From assembly GCA_021298555.1 (NCBI GenBank), contig JAJTGE010000001.1, positions 1,445-65,444 on the forward strand: 64,000 nt of DNA, given 5' to 3'. The DNA is from Oxalobacteraceae bacterium (GTDB lineage: Bacteria > Pseudomonadota > Gammaproteobacteria > Burkholderiales > Burkholderiaceae_D). This document shows, in pieces, positions 33,777 through 43,500 of the stretch. Position numbers and translations under genes: made by a program. The notes beneath the pieces were generated by a model, which searched no databases, was not told the DNA's origin, and saw only the letters and a program-made list of their open reading frames with translations. Position 1 is the stretch's first letter. The number at the start of each line of letters is the position of its first letter.

Positions 33777-36182
33777 ATGGCCACCTCTACAGTCAGTTCA
33801 ACAGCCACGCCGTCGTATACAACGAGCAATGGCATGTCGGCTGAACAACAAGCCCAAGCGACTAACAAGGCTAACGCACAAGCCGTTCTCACCTCGCTCA
33901 ATGCTGGCTCAGGAGTCAATGTCGCGAGCCTGGCTCAAAGTCTGGTAGACGCTGAGGGTAATCCGCAAAAAACACTGATCAACGCCAAGATCACAAAAAA
34001 CGAGAGCAAGATCAGCGGTCTGTCGGCAGTCATGTTCATGATGTCAGAGCTAAAGACCAAGCTCACTGCCCTGAAAGATCGCGACGGCTTCAACACCGTC
34101 AATGCCAGCAACAGCAATACCAGTGCGCTAACGGTTACGGCCTCGCCTGCTGCCAGCATCGGCTCGCATCAAATACAAATCAATTCAGTCTCGGCAGCGC
34201 AAAGCAGCATCAGCAGTGGCTTTGCCAGCAAGACAACTAAGCTTAATGGTGGCAGCCCCTTTAATCTGACAATTGCTCAAACCAACAAAGCCGGTGTCTC
34301 AGCAGGTACTGGCATTGCAAACAACACTAACAGCGCTTCCATTAATGGCGTTAGCTTTGGCACCAAACCAGCAACCGATGATTTCAGTAATTTTTTAATT
34401 TCTGTCGATGGCAAGACCATCGAATTCACACCCAATCCTGCGAGCACGAGCCTGGCAGATTTGGCTGCGGATTTGCAGACGCAGTTGCGAGCTAACGATG
34501 GTGGCACAAGCGATCTGAGTGTCACTGTATCGAATGGCAATCAGTTAGACATTACTTCTGCCACACCGAGTCGTGTCATTAGCTCTCTGTCTTTAACCAG
34601 TGCGGCTGCTTCTATGGGCAGCCCAACATCAACCAATAGCAGTTTCGCTGTGATCAGTGATGTCAGGTTTGCCAACAACCCCTCTGTTACCGATTTCAAA
34701 AATTTTGCAGTAACGATTGACGGTAAAAACTTCAGCATTACACCCAAGCCCGCGACAGCGACTATGGATGATTTGGCCAGCTCGATTCAATCACAGTTAC
34801 GTGCACTTGATGGCACCAGTGAACTGAGTGTCAGCGTTACCAATGGCAACCGGCTGGAAATAACATCTTCCAAATCATCACGTGCAATTAGCGCACCCAA
34901 ACTCTCTAACGAGGTAACAATCAATTTGGCAACCGGTGCTAATGGCGGAACCTCGAATGGTGCAACCATTACCGGAGCTGCTTTTGGTACATCACCGAAC
35001 GTAAACGATTTCAGTACGTTTGATATCAGCATTGCTGGTAAAAATTTATCCATCATTCCTGTTCCTAACACGCCAACATTGGCTGCCTTGGCTGAGAATA
35101 TACAAAGCCAGTTACGTATTTTGGATAACTCCAGTGACATGACCGTCAGTGTCGCTAGCGATGGCAGCACGCTGCAATTCACTTCAGCCAGCAATCGCGC
35201 GATTACCAATCCAAAATTAACAGCAAAAACCTATGCCGACACACCCGAAGGTATCGCCTCAGCGATTAATGCCTCGGGCAAAGGCTACAAGGCTCAGTTA
35301 GTGAATGACGGCAGTACTCGCCCATTCAAGATCATGATCACGGGTGAGGTAGGATCGACTGAAAGCTTTTCGCTTTTCTCTGCAAGCAGTACTCCATTAA
35401 GTTTTTCTAACATCACAACTGCAGCGGATGCAAATCTGACCGTAAACGGCGTGAACTTCACGCGCAAGACTAATACCATTAGTGATGTCGTGACGGGATT
35501 GACGCTGGACCTGAAAGCCACCACCACCACGCCGGTCAGCACTATGGTCAGTCGTGACTCCAGCATCATTCAAACTAAGTTGAGTGATCTGGTTACGGCG
35601 TATAACGACTTCAACAACATCATTACCGAAACGACTAATCCAAAATCTACGCTGGATACCTACGGCGCAACTTTAGTCGGCAACAGTACCGTGCGCATGA
35701 TCAAACTCCAAATGCGGCAATTAATTGTTGGTGATTCGAGTACAGCTAGTGGTGGCATTAAAAATCTAAGCCAAATCGGTCTTAGTATTAATGAAAAAGG
35801 CGTAATGACCCTCGATGCGGCCAAAGCATCGGCTGCGCTTAATAACAACTACGACGGCGTTGTAAAAGCTCTTACCGGTGGCCACAACAATCTTGGCACC
35901 TTCAGCACCTTACCCGCCGGTATCGCAGGCGATGCAGTAAAAAAGCTCACCCGCTTGCTAGCGCCGGATGGAGCGCTCGTAAACGAAAGCACTGGGGCTA
36001 CTACTCAAAATGATAAGTACAGAGCAAGTTTGGTCAAGCTGCAAACCCGCCTTGACACCATGTTAGCGCGTTATAACAAGCAGTTTGCCGCTATGGACAG
36101 CTTAGTAGGCAACGTGAATGCTCAGAAGACCAGCTTGAAATCGACATTCGAAGGCATGATGGCTTCTTACACCAATAAATAA
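33777..36182 (+). CDS. fliD: Flagellar filament cap protein FliD (HAP2), enlarged with a triplicated domain
   Basis: This protein has 801 residues against about 450-500 for common FliD. The N-terminus has GSGVNVASLAQSLVDAEGNP and ISGLSAVMFMMSELKTKLTA, the D0 pattern that contacts filament and hook. The C-terminal coiled coil ends with YNKQFAAMDSLVGNVNAQKT. Residues about 187-482 hold three diverged copies of a 90-95-residue unit, marked by SINGVSFGTKPATDDFSNF, VISDVRFANNPSVTDFKNF and TITGAAFGTSPNVNDFSTF, each followed by LA-x-x-IQ-x-QLR. FliD caps the filament and folds flagellins there. AGGA eight bases upstream supports the ATG. Confidence 0.93.
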   Translation: MATSTVSSTATPSYTTSNGMSAEQQAQATNKANAQAVLTSLNAGSGVNVASLAQSLVDAEGNPQKTLINAKITKNESKISGLSAVMFMMSELKTKLTALKDRDGFNTVNASNSNTSALTVTASPAASIGSHQIQINSVSAAQSSISSGFASKTTKLNGGSPFNLTIAQTNKAGVSAGTGIANNTNSASINGVSFGTKPATDDFSNFLISVDGKTIEFTPNPASTSLADLAADLQTQLRANDGGTSDLSVTVSNGNQLDITSATPSRVISSLSLTSAAASMGSPTSTNSSFAVISDVRFANNPSVTDFKNFAVTIDGKNFSITPKPATATMDDLASSIQSQLRALDGTSELSVSVTNGNRLEITSSKSSRAISAPKLSNEVTINLATGANGGTSNGATITGAAFGTSPNVNDFSTFDISIAGKNLSIIPVPNTPTLAALAENIQSQLRILDNSSDMTVSVASDGSTLQFTSASNRAITNPKLTAKTYADTPEGIASAINASGKGYKAQLVNDGSTRPFKIMITGEVGSTESFSLFSASSTPLSFSNITTAADANLTVNGVNFTRKTNTISDVVTGLTLDLKATTTTPVSTMVSRDSSIIQTKLSDLVTAYNDFNNIITETTNPKSTLDTYGATLVGNSTVRMIKLQMRQLIVGDSSTASGGIKNLSQIGLSINEKGVMTLDAAKASAALNNNYDGVVKALTGGHNNLGTFSTLPAGIAGDAVKKLTRLLAPDGALVNESTGATTQNDKYRASLVKLQTRLDTMLARYNKQFAAMDSLVGNVNAQKTSLKSTFEGMMASYTNK

Positions 36183-36203
36183 ATGAATCGTCGTTAAGAA
36201 AAG

Positions 36204-36233
36204 CCTGGTCAATTATCTGACCAGGTTTTTTTT
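36204..36233 (+). terminator. Rho-independent terminator of fliD
   Basis: CCTGGTCA-ATTATC-TGACCAGG gives a perfect 8-bp stem followed by eight T residues, starting 22 bases after the fliD stop. Confidence 0.92.
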
Positions 36234-36335
36234 CGTAGTCACACGCTACTTCAACTAGTCAGCAGTCACTAGTCGCGATAATTATCAATTGCATAATTTA
36301 CATTCGCGACCGGCAAAAATTTTCCTCTTTTCCCC

Positions 36336-36362
36336 TAAAGCTATACGCGCTCGCGACGATAC
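36336..36362 (+). promoter_or_regulatory. Sigma-28 promoter of flaG
   Basis: TAAA, 15 bases, then GACGATAC (6 of 8 with GCCGATAA), about 79 bases upstream of the preferred flaG ATG. Confidence 0.7.
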
Positions 36363-36440
36363 CCCAAATGTACAAGTTCGTTTTGTAATGTCGCTCATTG
36401 GAATGCTTCGCATATGAGGCAAACCAGAAAGGTGGGAAAG

Positions 36441-36815
36441 ATGGAAATTCAAACAAGGTCAGCTGGGCTGCAAAGCCCGAAACCGCAGCCAGTTACACCC
36501 AAGGCGCAGGCGACTAATACCGCCTCGTCGGGTGTTGATGTTGCAACGGCACCCATGCCCAAGCCCGAGATTAAGGTCAACACCGAGGAAATGAAAAAAA
36601 ACCTCGACCAGGCTATCGGTCTGTTAAACGACAACATGCGTGACGGCGGCAGAAACCTAGCCTTCGCCATGGATGAGGTATTGGGTCGCCCCGTTATTGT
36701 CGTTAAAAAGGAAGATACCGGCGAGGTCATTCGGCAGATTCCGAATGAAGTTGTGATTAAGGTTGCGCACAACATGGATAAGCTCAAGGGCTTGCTATTT
36801 AATACGCGCGCCTGA
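36441..36815 (+). CDS. flaG: FlaG family flagellar protein
   Basis: I choose the ATG at 36441 (MEIQTRSAG, 124 residues) because it follows AGGTGGG, while the track start at 36414 has no ribosome site. The variable N-terminal half is followed by the conserved FlaG core: LDQAIGLLNDNMRDGGRNLA, FAMDEVLGRPVIVVKKEDTG and EVIRQIPNEVVIKVAHNMDK. FlaG affects filament length in several bacteria by an unclear mechanism. It sits alone between fliD and flagellin 2 with its own sigma-28 promoter. Confidence 0.9.
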   Translation: MEIQTRSAGLQSPKPQPVTPKAQATNTASSGVDVATAPMPKPEIKVNTEEMKKNLDQAIGLLNDNMRDGGRNLAFAMDEVLGRPVIVVKKEDTGEVIRQIPNEVVIKVAHNMDKLKGLLFNTRA

Positions 36816-36954
36816 TAGTCGCCGATGAAAGACTGATTATACAAAAACGAATTTTTTCTGAGTCATAGAGTCTGGCAAATAATTTAATGTAGTAAGACAT
36901 GCCACTTACAGTACTACTACCTCACAAAAGAATCGTCATTAATCACTATCTTGC

Positions 36955-36981
36955 TAAAGCTTTTTTTTGTAGTACCGATAC
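36955..36981 (+). promoter_or_regulatory. Sigma-28 promoter of the second flagellin gene
   Basis: TAAA, 15 bases, then ACCGATAC (6 of 8 with GCCGATAA), 60 bases before the ATG. No sigma-54 element is present here. Confidence 0.8.
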
Positions 36982-37040
36982 ATAAAACGTCAAGAAACGA
37001 TTCTTGAGTCATTCAGCTAAATCTAATTTAGGAGAACACC

Positions 37041-39173
37041 ATGTCAGTGATTAACACCAATCTCAAAGCGCTCGTAGCACAGGAATCGATGCGTTCGAGC
37101 GAACTCAAGCTGAGCGCCGCCATGGAGCGTCTCTCAACTGGATCGAGAATCAATACTGCTAAGGACGATGCTGCTGGTCTGGCGATTTCGAATCGCATGA
37201 CCTCGCAAATCCGCGGTATGGCCAAAGCTATACAAAACACCAATGATGCGATCTCGATGACGCAGACCGCTGAAGGCGCTTACAAAAACATCAATGACAT
37301 CTTAACGCGTATGCGTGAGTTGTCAGTTCAATCCGCTACCGGCACTGTTAATGATTCAGATCGTTCATCCATACAGCTGGAAGTTGCTCAGCTCAAGTCA
37401 CAAATTGAGGATATAGCTGTCAAAACTAATCACAACAATATTAAGTTGTTGGATGGTTCAGCACAAAAAGTCGTCATCCAGACTGGCACTAACCAAGGTG
37501 ACACGATTAATTTAGATTTCGCATCTGCTCGTACCAAAGACATCGGCGTAGGCACACGTGCAACACTGGTTGCTTCTGGTGGAACTTATGCAGCAGGTGC
37601 GGCATTTGACGCACTGGAAGACAGTGCTCTGTACTTGAACGGTGTTGCGATCGGTCCATCACTTGCTACCGATGACAATGCTTCCTCCGGCACAGATGCT
37701 GTAAACAGTGCCAGCGCAATTGCTAAAGTAGCAGCCATCAACAAAAAATCAGGCTTAAGCGGCGTCTATGCCAAAGTCGCAGATAATTATGTCTCCGGCA
37801 CTGGCGGCATGACAGCCACTGCAGGGACCGGCACTATTACTATTAACGGTGTTACAACTGATTCGTTCTCCACCAGCGGGGCAAGCACATCATTAAGTCG
37901 TAAAGCAACCGTTACGGCCATCAATGCGAAATCCGAGCAAACGGGCGTCGTGGCTATCGATACGGAAGATGACAACCTGGGCGTTAGTTTGGTCGCTAAA
38001 GATGGTCGCAACATAATCGTATCGTTCACCACCCTAACTGATGCAACAACTGGTGTACGTGCTGCGGGTACATATGTCGGCGGCTACAATCTGTACACGC
38101 TCGATAGCCGCAAAATAGATGTGAGCTTTAAATCCGGCACCCAAAGTGTCGAAGCCTACAGTGGACTGCGTAGTGGCAGCTACGCTTCCGATACCGCTTT
38201 GTTTACTACTTATAAACGTACCGATGCAGCTGCTGCTACTGCACCAAGCAACACCACTACTGGTACGATGACCAGCGATGCCATGATCATCAATGGTGTC
38301 GCAATCGGTCAGGCTTTGGCAACAGATGACAGTGCGTCTGATACAGGCGCTGCTTCATCGACACGTGAAGCCAGTGCCATTGCTATTGCTTCAGCCATTA
38401 ACCGCAAAAGTAATTTGACCGGCGTAACCGCTAAAGCTTCGCCCAATATCTTGCGCGGTACAGGTGCTGCATTGTTTACCGCAGGCACCACCGCTACCGT
38501 TTATCTGAACGGCGTTCAATTCACAGCCAATGCTGTCACACGTGATGCGGTGATCGACTCGTTTAACGACTATTCCGCTCGTACCGGTGTAATTGCCTCC
38601 GCATGGGGTGATGGTATTGAACTGCAAGCAGCTGATGGTCGTAACATTTCACTCGGAACAGGTGCAACTGCTGCGAACCTTGGTCTTACTGGGTTGACAA
38701 TAGGCACAACCAACGCTAGCACTGGCGCAGTAACGTTTTACTCGCAAGTCACCCTGCAATCGGACAACAAGTTCACCGTTAAATCCGGTAATGCGGGCAT
38801 CACTAACCTGGAGCTCTTAGGCTTCCGTCAAGGTACCTTTGGTGGTTCAGACAACGGTTTGAAGATTAACGAGATCGATGTCTCCACTGTTTCAGGTTCT
38901 AACCAGGCTATCGTGGCTATCGATGCGGCTATCGAAACCATCAGCAAATCCCAGGCAAACTCGGGTGCGTTGAATAATCGTATGGATTACATCGTTAACA
39001 ACTTGTCTGAAGCCAGCCAAAACATGTCTGCATCGCGCAGCCGTATCATGGATACTGACTACGCAACTGAGACCAGCTCGTTGGCGAAGCAGCAAATCAT
39101 TTCGCAGGCGGCCACAGCGATGTTGGCGCAAGCGAATCAGCAACCGCAATCAGTGCTTTCCCTGTTGAAGTAA
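37041..39173 (+). CDS. Large flagellin (710 residues)
   Basis: This is the second filament subunit. The N-terminal D0/D1 is canonical (MSVINTNLKALVAQESMRSS, ERLSTGSRINTAKDDAAGLA), as is the C-terminus (NNLSEASQNMSASRSRIMDT, SLAKQQIISQAATAMLAQAN). A TAGGAG site supports the start. The roughly 430-residue centre contains two copies of a composite module: LYLNGVAIGPSLATDDNASS and MIINGVAIGQALATDDSASD. Each leads to SAIAxxxAIN-type and DGRNI segments like those in the giant flagellin. It is bigger than most flagellins but half the size of its neighbour. Confidence 0.94.
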   Translation: MSVINTNLKALVAQESMRSSELKLSAAMERLSTGSRINTAKDDAAGLAISNRMTSQIRGMAKAIQNTNDAISMTQTAEGAYKNINDILTRMRELSVQSATGTVNDSDRSSIQLEVAQLKSQIEDIAVKTNHNNIKLLDGSAQKVVIQTGTNQGDTINLDFASARTKDIGVGTRATLVASGGTYAAGAAFDALEDSALYLNGVAIGPSLATDDNASSGTDAVNSASAIAKVAAINKKSGLSGVYAKVADNYVSGTGGMTATAGTGTITINGVTTDSFSTSGASTSLSRKATVTAINAKSEQTGVVAIDTEDDNLGVSLVAKDGRNIIVSFTTLTDATTGVRAAGTYVGGYNLYTLDSRKIDVSFKSGTQSVEAYSGLRSGSYASDTALFTTYKRTDAAAATAPSNTTTGTMTSDAMIINGVAIGQALATDDSASDTGAASSTREASAIAIASAINRKSNLTGVTAKASPNILRGTGAALFTAGTTATVYLNGVQFTANAVTRDAVIDSFNDYSARTGVIASAWGDGIELQAADGRNISLGTGATAANLGLTGLTIGTTNASTGAVTFYSQVTLQSDNKFTVKSGNAGITNLELLGFRQGTFGGSDNGLKINEIDVSTVSGSNQAIVAIDAAIETISKSQANSGALNNRMDYIVNNLSEASQNMSASRSRIMDTDYATETSSLAKQQIISQAATAMLAQANQQPQSVLSLLK

Positions 39174-39214
39174 ACGCTGCATAAGCTGGCTCACAAGGCT
39201 AGCTTACACAGATC

Positions 39215-39250
39215 AACGATACGGAGGTGGAAACACCTCCGTATCGTTTT
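39215..39250 (+). terminator. Strong terminator of the second flagellin
   Basis: AACGATACGGAGGTG and CACCTCCGTATCGTT form a perfect 15-bp stem closed by a GAAA tetraloop and followed by a short T-run, 42 bases after the stop. Confidence 0.9.
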
Positions 39251-39506
39251 GTCGTTTGAATCCTTAATCGCTTAGTTATTCGGATAAGTTACGCTCCCTT
39301 ATTCAGGTTGTGACAGCTAAAAATTCTATCTGCACTATCGCCCCTTACTACCATCAGACTCTCAGGCCAATAAACTTGTAATTAAGGTTTACTCATCATG
39401 CCCAGATCGGTTACACATCAACACCAGGCTGGCTTGGGTAGTAAGTCATCGCCACTTAACGATACAGCGAAAGCAGCAAAAAGAAACACACTGGTATGTT
39501 TAGGCG

Positions 39507-39531
39507 AAAAAAAGCGGCCATGAAGGCCGCT
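39507..39531 (-). terminator. Rho-independent terminator of the flgB-flgL operon
   Basis: On the minus strand AGCGGCC-TTCAT-GGCCGCT is a perfect 7-bp stem followed by a T-run of six to seven, 31 bases after the flgL stop. Confidence 0.9.
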
Positions 39532-39561
39532 ATAGATCGCTGTAGTACCCCTGGCTGAAGA

Positions 39562-40485
39562 TTACTTGATGTAGTCGAATAAATTTAACTGAGATATTTT
39601 CGCAAAACTGGTCTGTGCTGCCTGTAAGGCCAGCATGTCTTTATTCATGTTTGCTATCGCTTGGGTGTAATCGGTATCTTCAACTTGTGACAGCGTAGAT
39701 TTCATGCGTAGCACATTTTCTTCAGCGAGCGCTGCCTGGTTATCAATTTTATTGGTAGCCGCACCAATACTGGCCAAACTGTCTGACAGACCTTGCTGTA
39801 AGGTTTGAACTTCGCCAACAGCACGTTTAATACTGGCGGCATTATTTGATTGCAATGCCGCGGACAAGTCATCAATCACCTGAAAAAAACCAACGGCAGT
39901 TTTTTTATTATTTCCATCATCACGCACGATTTTATCGAATGGATTAGTACCTGAACGATTAATGTCAACCGAGCTTTGATCACCTACGCCCGTTGCGCTG
40001 ACGGTTTGGTCACCCTGATAGACCAGCTTGCCATTTTCATCGGAGGCAAATGCTTGCTTTCCTACCCGGCTGCCAGAAAAAATAAAGTTTCCATTAACGT
40101 CTTGCGTATTAGCCAGCGACAGTAACTGGTCACGTAGCTGACGCACTTCTATATCAATTGATTTACGGTCAACCGCCGAATAGGTATCGTTTGCTGCCTG
40201 AACGGTAAGTTCTTTCAGACGAACCAATATGTCAGTGGCATTGTTGGCTGTTGTCTCCTGTTGAGACAATTTGTCTTTTACAGAATTAATAGTCGCCACA
40301 TAGGAATTTTGACGATCAATCGCTGATTTTAATCGCGTAACTGTCGCTGCCTGATCGGGCGCATCGCTAGGCTTATTGATTTGCTTAGTCGTTGAGAGTT
40401 GTGTCTGCGTCTTGGATAGACGATCCTGGGTTATACCCATTTGTGTGATCGCACGCTCAAACATAAGACTAGTTGAAACTTGCAT
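39562..40485 (-). CDS. flgL: Hook-filament junction protein FlgL (HAP3)
   Basis: This 307-residue flagellin-like junction protein has a normal length. The N-terminus has MQVSTSLMFERAITQMGITQ and LSTTKQINKPSDAPDQAATV, where the KPSDDP-like motif is typical of FlgL. The C-terminus has DTDYTQAIANMNKDMLALQA and TSFAKISQLNLFDYIK. It lies between FlgK and the first flagellin subunits. It is the only hook-filament axial protein in this window that has not been enlarged. It is the last gene of the flg operon, 29 bases after flgK. Confidence 0.93.
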   Translation of the reverse strand: MQVSTSLMFERAITQMGITQDRLSKTQTQLSTTKQINKPSDAPDQAATVTRLKSAIDRQNSYVATINSVKDKLSQQETTANNATDILVRLKELTVQAANDTYSAVDRKSIDIEVRQLRDQLLSLANTQDVNGNFIFSGSRVGKQAFASDENGKLVYQGDQTVSATGVGDQSSVDINRSGTNPFDKIVRDDGNNKKTAVGFFQVIDDLSAALQSNNAASIKRAVGEVQTLQQGLSDSLASIGAATNKIDNQAALAEENVLRMKSTLSQVEDTDYTQAIANMNKDMLALQAAQTSFAKISQLNLFDYIK

Positions 40486-40514
40486 AAGTAGGTTTCCTCG
40501 CTAATTTAGTAACA

Positions 40515-43500
40515 TCAGCTTATTTGCAAAATGGAGTCAAACAACGTGTTAGCCGTCTGCATAGCTTTGGCTGATGCCTGATACGCTTGCTGAAAACGAA
40601 TCAAGTCAGCCGCTTCGTTGTCTAGTGAAACGCCTGAAACTCTGTCACGAGCTTCTACTGCATGATCATTCACTACCTGAAGTGCTGTCTGAGCGATTGT
40701 TGCCTGATTTGAGAAATTGCCGGCTTTTCCTACTGTCTCAGAATAGCTTTCTGAAATCGTACTTCCGTTAGGACCACCTATTATTTTCTTGCTCTTTAGC
40801 GCAATCATCTCCAGCATGACTTGGTTATTACCCGTACCGTCATGGTCACCATCCAGACGAAATGTATCGCCAACGACAGGTGGTTTGTTCAGTGTGAATT
40901 TTAGACCCTGATACTCCACTCCGCGTTTAGGATCGTAATCACGCTCCGCAAGTATGGTGACTACTTTATTTTGTGGATTAGTCCACGTAATTTGATAACG
41001 AGTATCGGAGGTAAAAGTAACATCAAAATTTTGAGAGCGCAGAGATGAAATTCTATCGGCATTGAGTGCAACTGGATCTTTCATCGTCGCATCAAAGCTA
41101 CCCGCCACCGTACCGCTGCCCTCACCTGTTACGAATACCAATAAATCTTCCGGTGCTGCTCCATCAATATACGCACTGGTACGAAATCCCAGCTTAGCCA
41201 GCTCAGCGGGATTACCCGTTACACCAAAGCCGACACGAATGGCATCTTGACTTTCCAGCGTGAGCGTTCCTCTGTAAGGGCCATTTCCTATGGCTAGCAC
41301 ATTCCCACCAAATAAAGACCCTACCCGAATATCTGAGCCACTTTGATTCGACAAAGTAATTGATTTGTCTATGCCGATTTCGGCTTTAACTTTTGAATAG
41401 GTTCCATCGGTCACACCCAGCGCGTTGACATTGGTGTAAGCACCATCTTTTACACCCAGTGCGTTAGCTACCGAAGTAGGGCCTATCTTGATACTGATAC
41501 CTGTCTTATTCGTGAGAACAATATCATCTATGGTTTGGGTAATGCTTACGCCGGTCGCAGCCGTGTGAGTGTTAATCGCTTTTAAAAGGTCTGCAGTCGA
41601 CGTAAAACTACCATCAGCATTACTGCCAGTAATGTTCACACCATTAATAACTAATGGCTGTGTCAGATCCAACCGGGCTGCCGTGGTGCTGAGCACGCCT
41701 ACTGTGGGTCCCACCACAATATCGCCACCGATCTGATGTCTCAGCGTGATGTCCGCATCCACTTGTGTGGCGACCACACCGGTTTTACTTGTTTGGGCAT
41801 TGATTGCATCGATCAGATCAGATTCCGATGCAAAGCTACCATCTGAATTAGTGCCCACTATGTGTACGCCATTTATATCCAGTGGGCGTGACAAATCCAG
41901 CTTGGTGGTGGTTGTACTGACATTTCCCGTCTCAGCTAAATTAATTGCTGTAACTAAGTCCGAGGCATTCACATAACTACCCCCTACACCGGTGCCAGTA
42001 ATACTGACACCATTAAGCGATAGATTACCTGTAGACAGATTGTCTTTAAACTGATCACGCGGCACAACAATTTTTGTACTCGCCCTGGCGATCACCGGAG
42101 GATCAAAGGTGCTACCCACACTGTTGATCCACGAGGTCATATCAGAGGCTTGCAATGCGCGTCCCAGATCCAGTGGTCCCAGCGCCTTGCCGTTGATCGT
42201 GATTGCATCACCTAGAATGCTGTCGACATTAGAGGGCACTTGAACACCATCAATCGTGGCCGAGGTATATTCTCTGGGCTTAATCGCGGTGTAATAGTTA
42301 CCGACTGGCTTGCCGAGAAATTCCAGATCCCCTAGCTTGCCGTTCGGTCCATAGCCTATGGTAATTCCGCCATCCTGCGAGAAATTGAGTATGCCTTTAT
42401 AGGTGAGTTCATTGACGAGTTTTTTATCTGCGTCCATCTCACCAACTAAAATATCGCGCCCACCATAACCGATTGCATTTCTTAAAACGAGTTTACTATC
42501 GATAACTTCGGCTTCAACATTCGCCAAACTGCCGATAGAGTTATTAATGTAGGTAGCAAGATCAGCCAGCGAAGTCCGACTTGCATCGGCCGGCACTGCC
42601 ACACCATTGACATACATACCCACTGTAGGATCAACAATGTCTGTTGTTGCTGTAGTCAAGGCATTGACTGCAACCGTAGGCACCATGCCATACGCTGCAC
42701 GGTTCATCCAGTTAGCAATATCACTGGCCTGTATCGTACGCGAAGGCGCCGTGGCCAGTAACTGAGGCAGTAATTTGCCGTTAATAGTTAAGGTGTTAGC
42801 TGGAATACTTTCTGTTTCTTGATTAATTGGATTGCCGTAGTTTTCCACCCAGGTACGAACTGACGGAAGCACATCATGCTCTTGTGTAAACTGGGCTTCC
42901 TGAGCGAAATGCTCAATCGGTTTGGCCTGCAAACCATAGAAAACAGACACTTGCTTGTATCCAGAATCTCCGGACTGATTCAAGTATTGAGTTGAATAGG
43001 TAGAGCCTGCAAAAAATCCATTATTCTCGGTGACAAGTAATTGTGCTTCCGTCGAGTCTGTCAGGGGTGCACCGACTAACTGACGACCGTCGCGCGTAAA
43101 TATTTGCAGCTGCTGGCTATTAGAAGCGCCATCTAAATATAAATTCCAATTATTACTGCCCAGCGGTATTTGACCCAAGAGTTTGCCTGAAGGCGCATTA
43201 ATACCCGACGTGGGATCGGAATTATTTTTAAGAACACTCGCAATCGATGGCACAGTCACGGGGTTAGCGTAATTGGCTGCATAACTCAACGTGGCATCGG
43301 CATTCGATAAATTATTGTCATTTTCAATCACACGAAACAAGGCTGCTGCAGCGACTTTGGCAGGATCATCGATGGCCAAACGAATACCAGCAGCCGCTCG
43401 ATCTAATGCAATCACTTCACCTGATATGGGATCTGTTTTCGATACCTGATCTATTTTTAGTAGATTCGTACCCACTTTGCCGCCAAGATCAATTCCGTTG

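Larger units (their letters stand above)
39174..39561. other. Convergent intergenic region between flagellin 2 and flgL
   Basis: This 388-base gap holds one strong terminator for each side (listed) and no recognised gene. A 41-codon ORF (39399-39524, plus) lacks a ribosome site and is not annotated. Confidence 0.6.

Noticed and set aside
39399-39524. 41-codon ORF (MPRSVTHQHQAG) between flagellin 2 and flgL
   Set aside because: No ribosome site or promoter is seen, and it ends inside the flgL terminator hairpin. Too little support.
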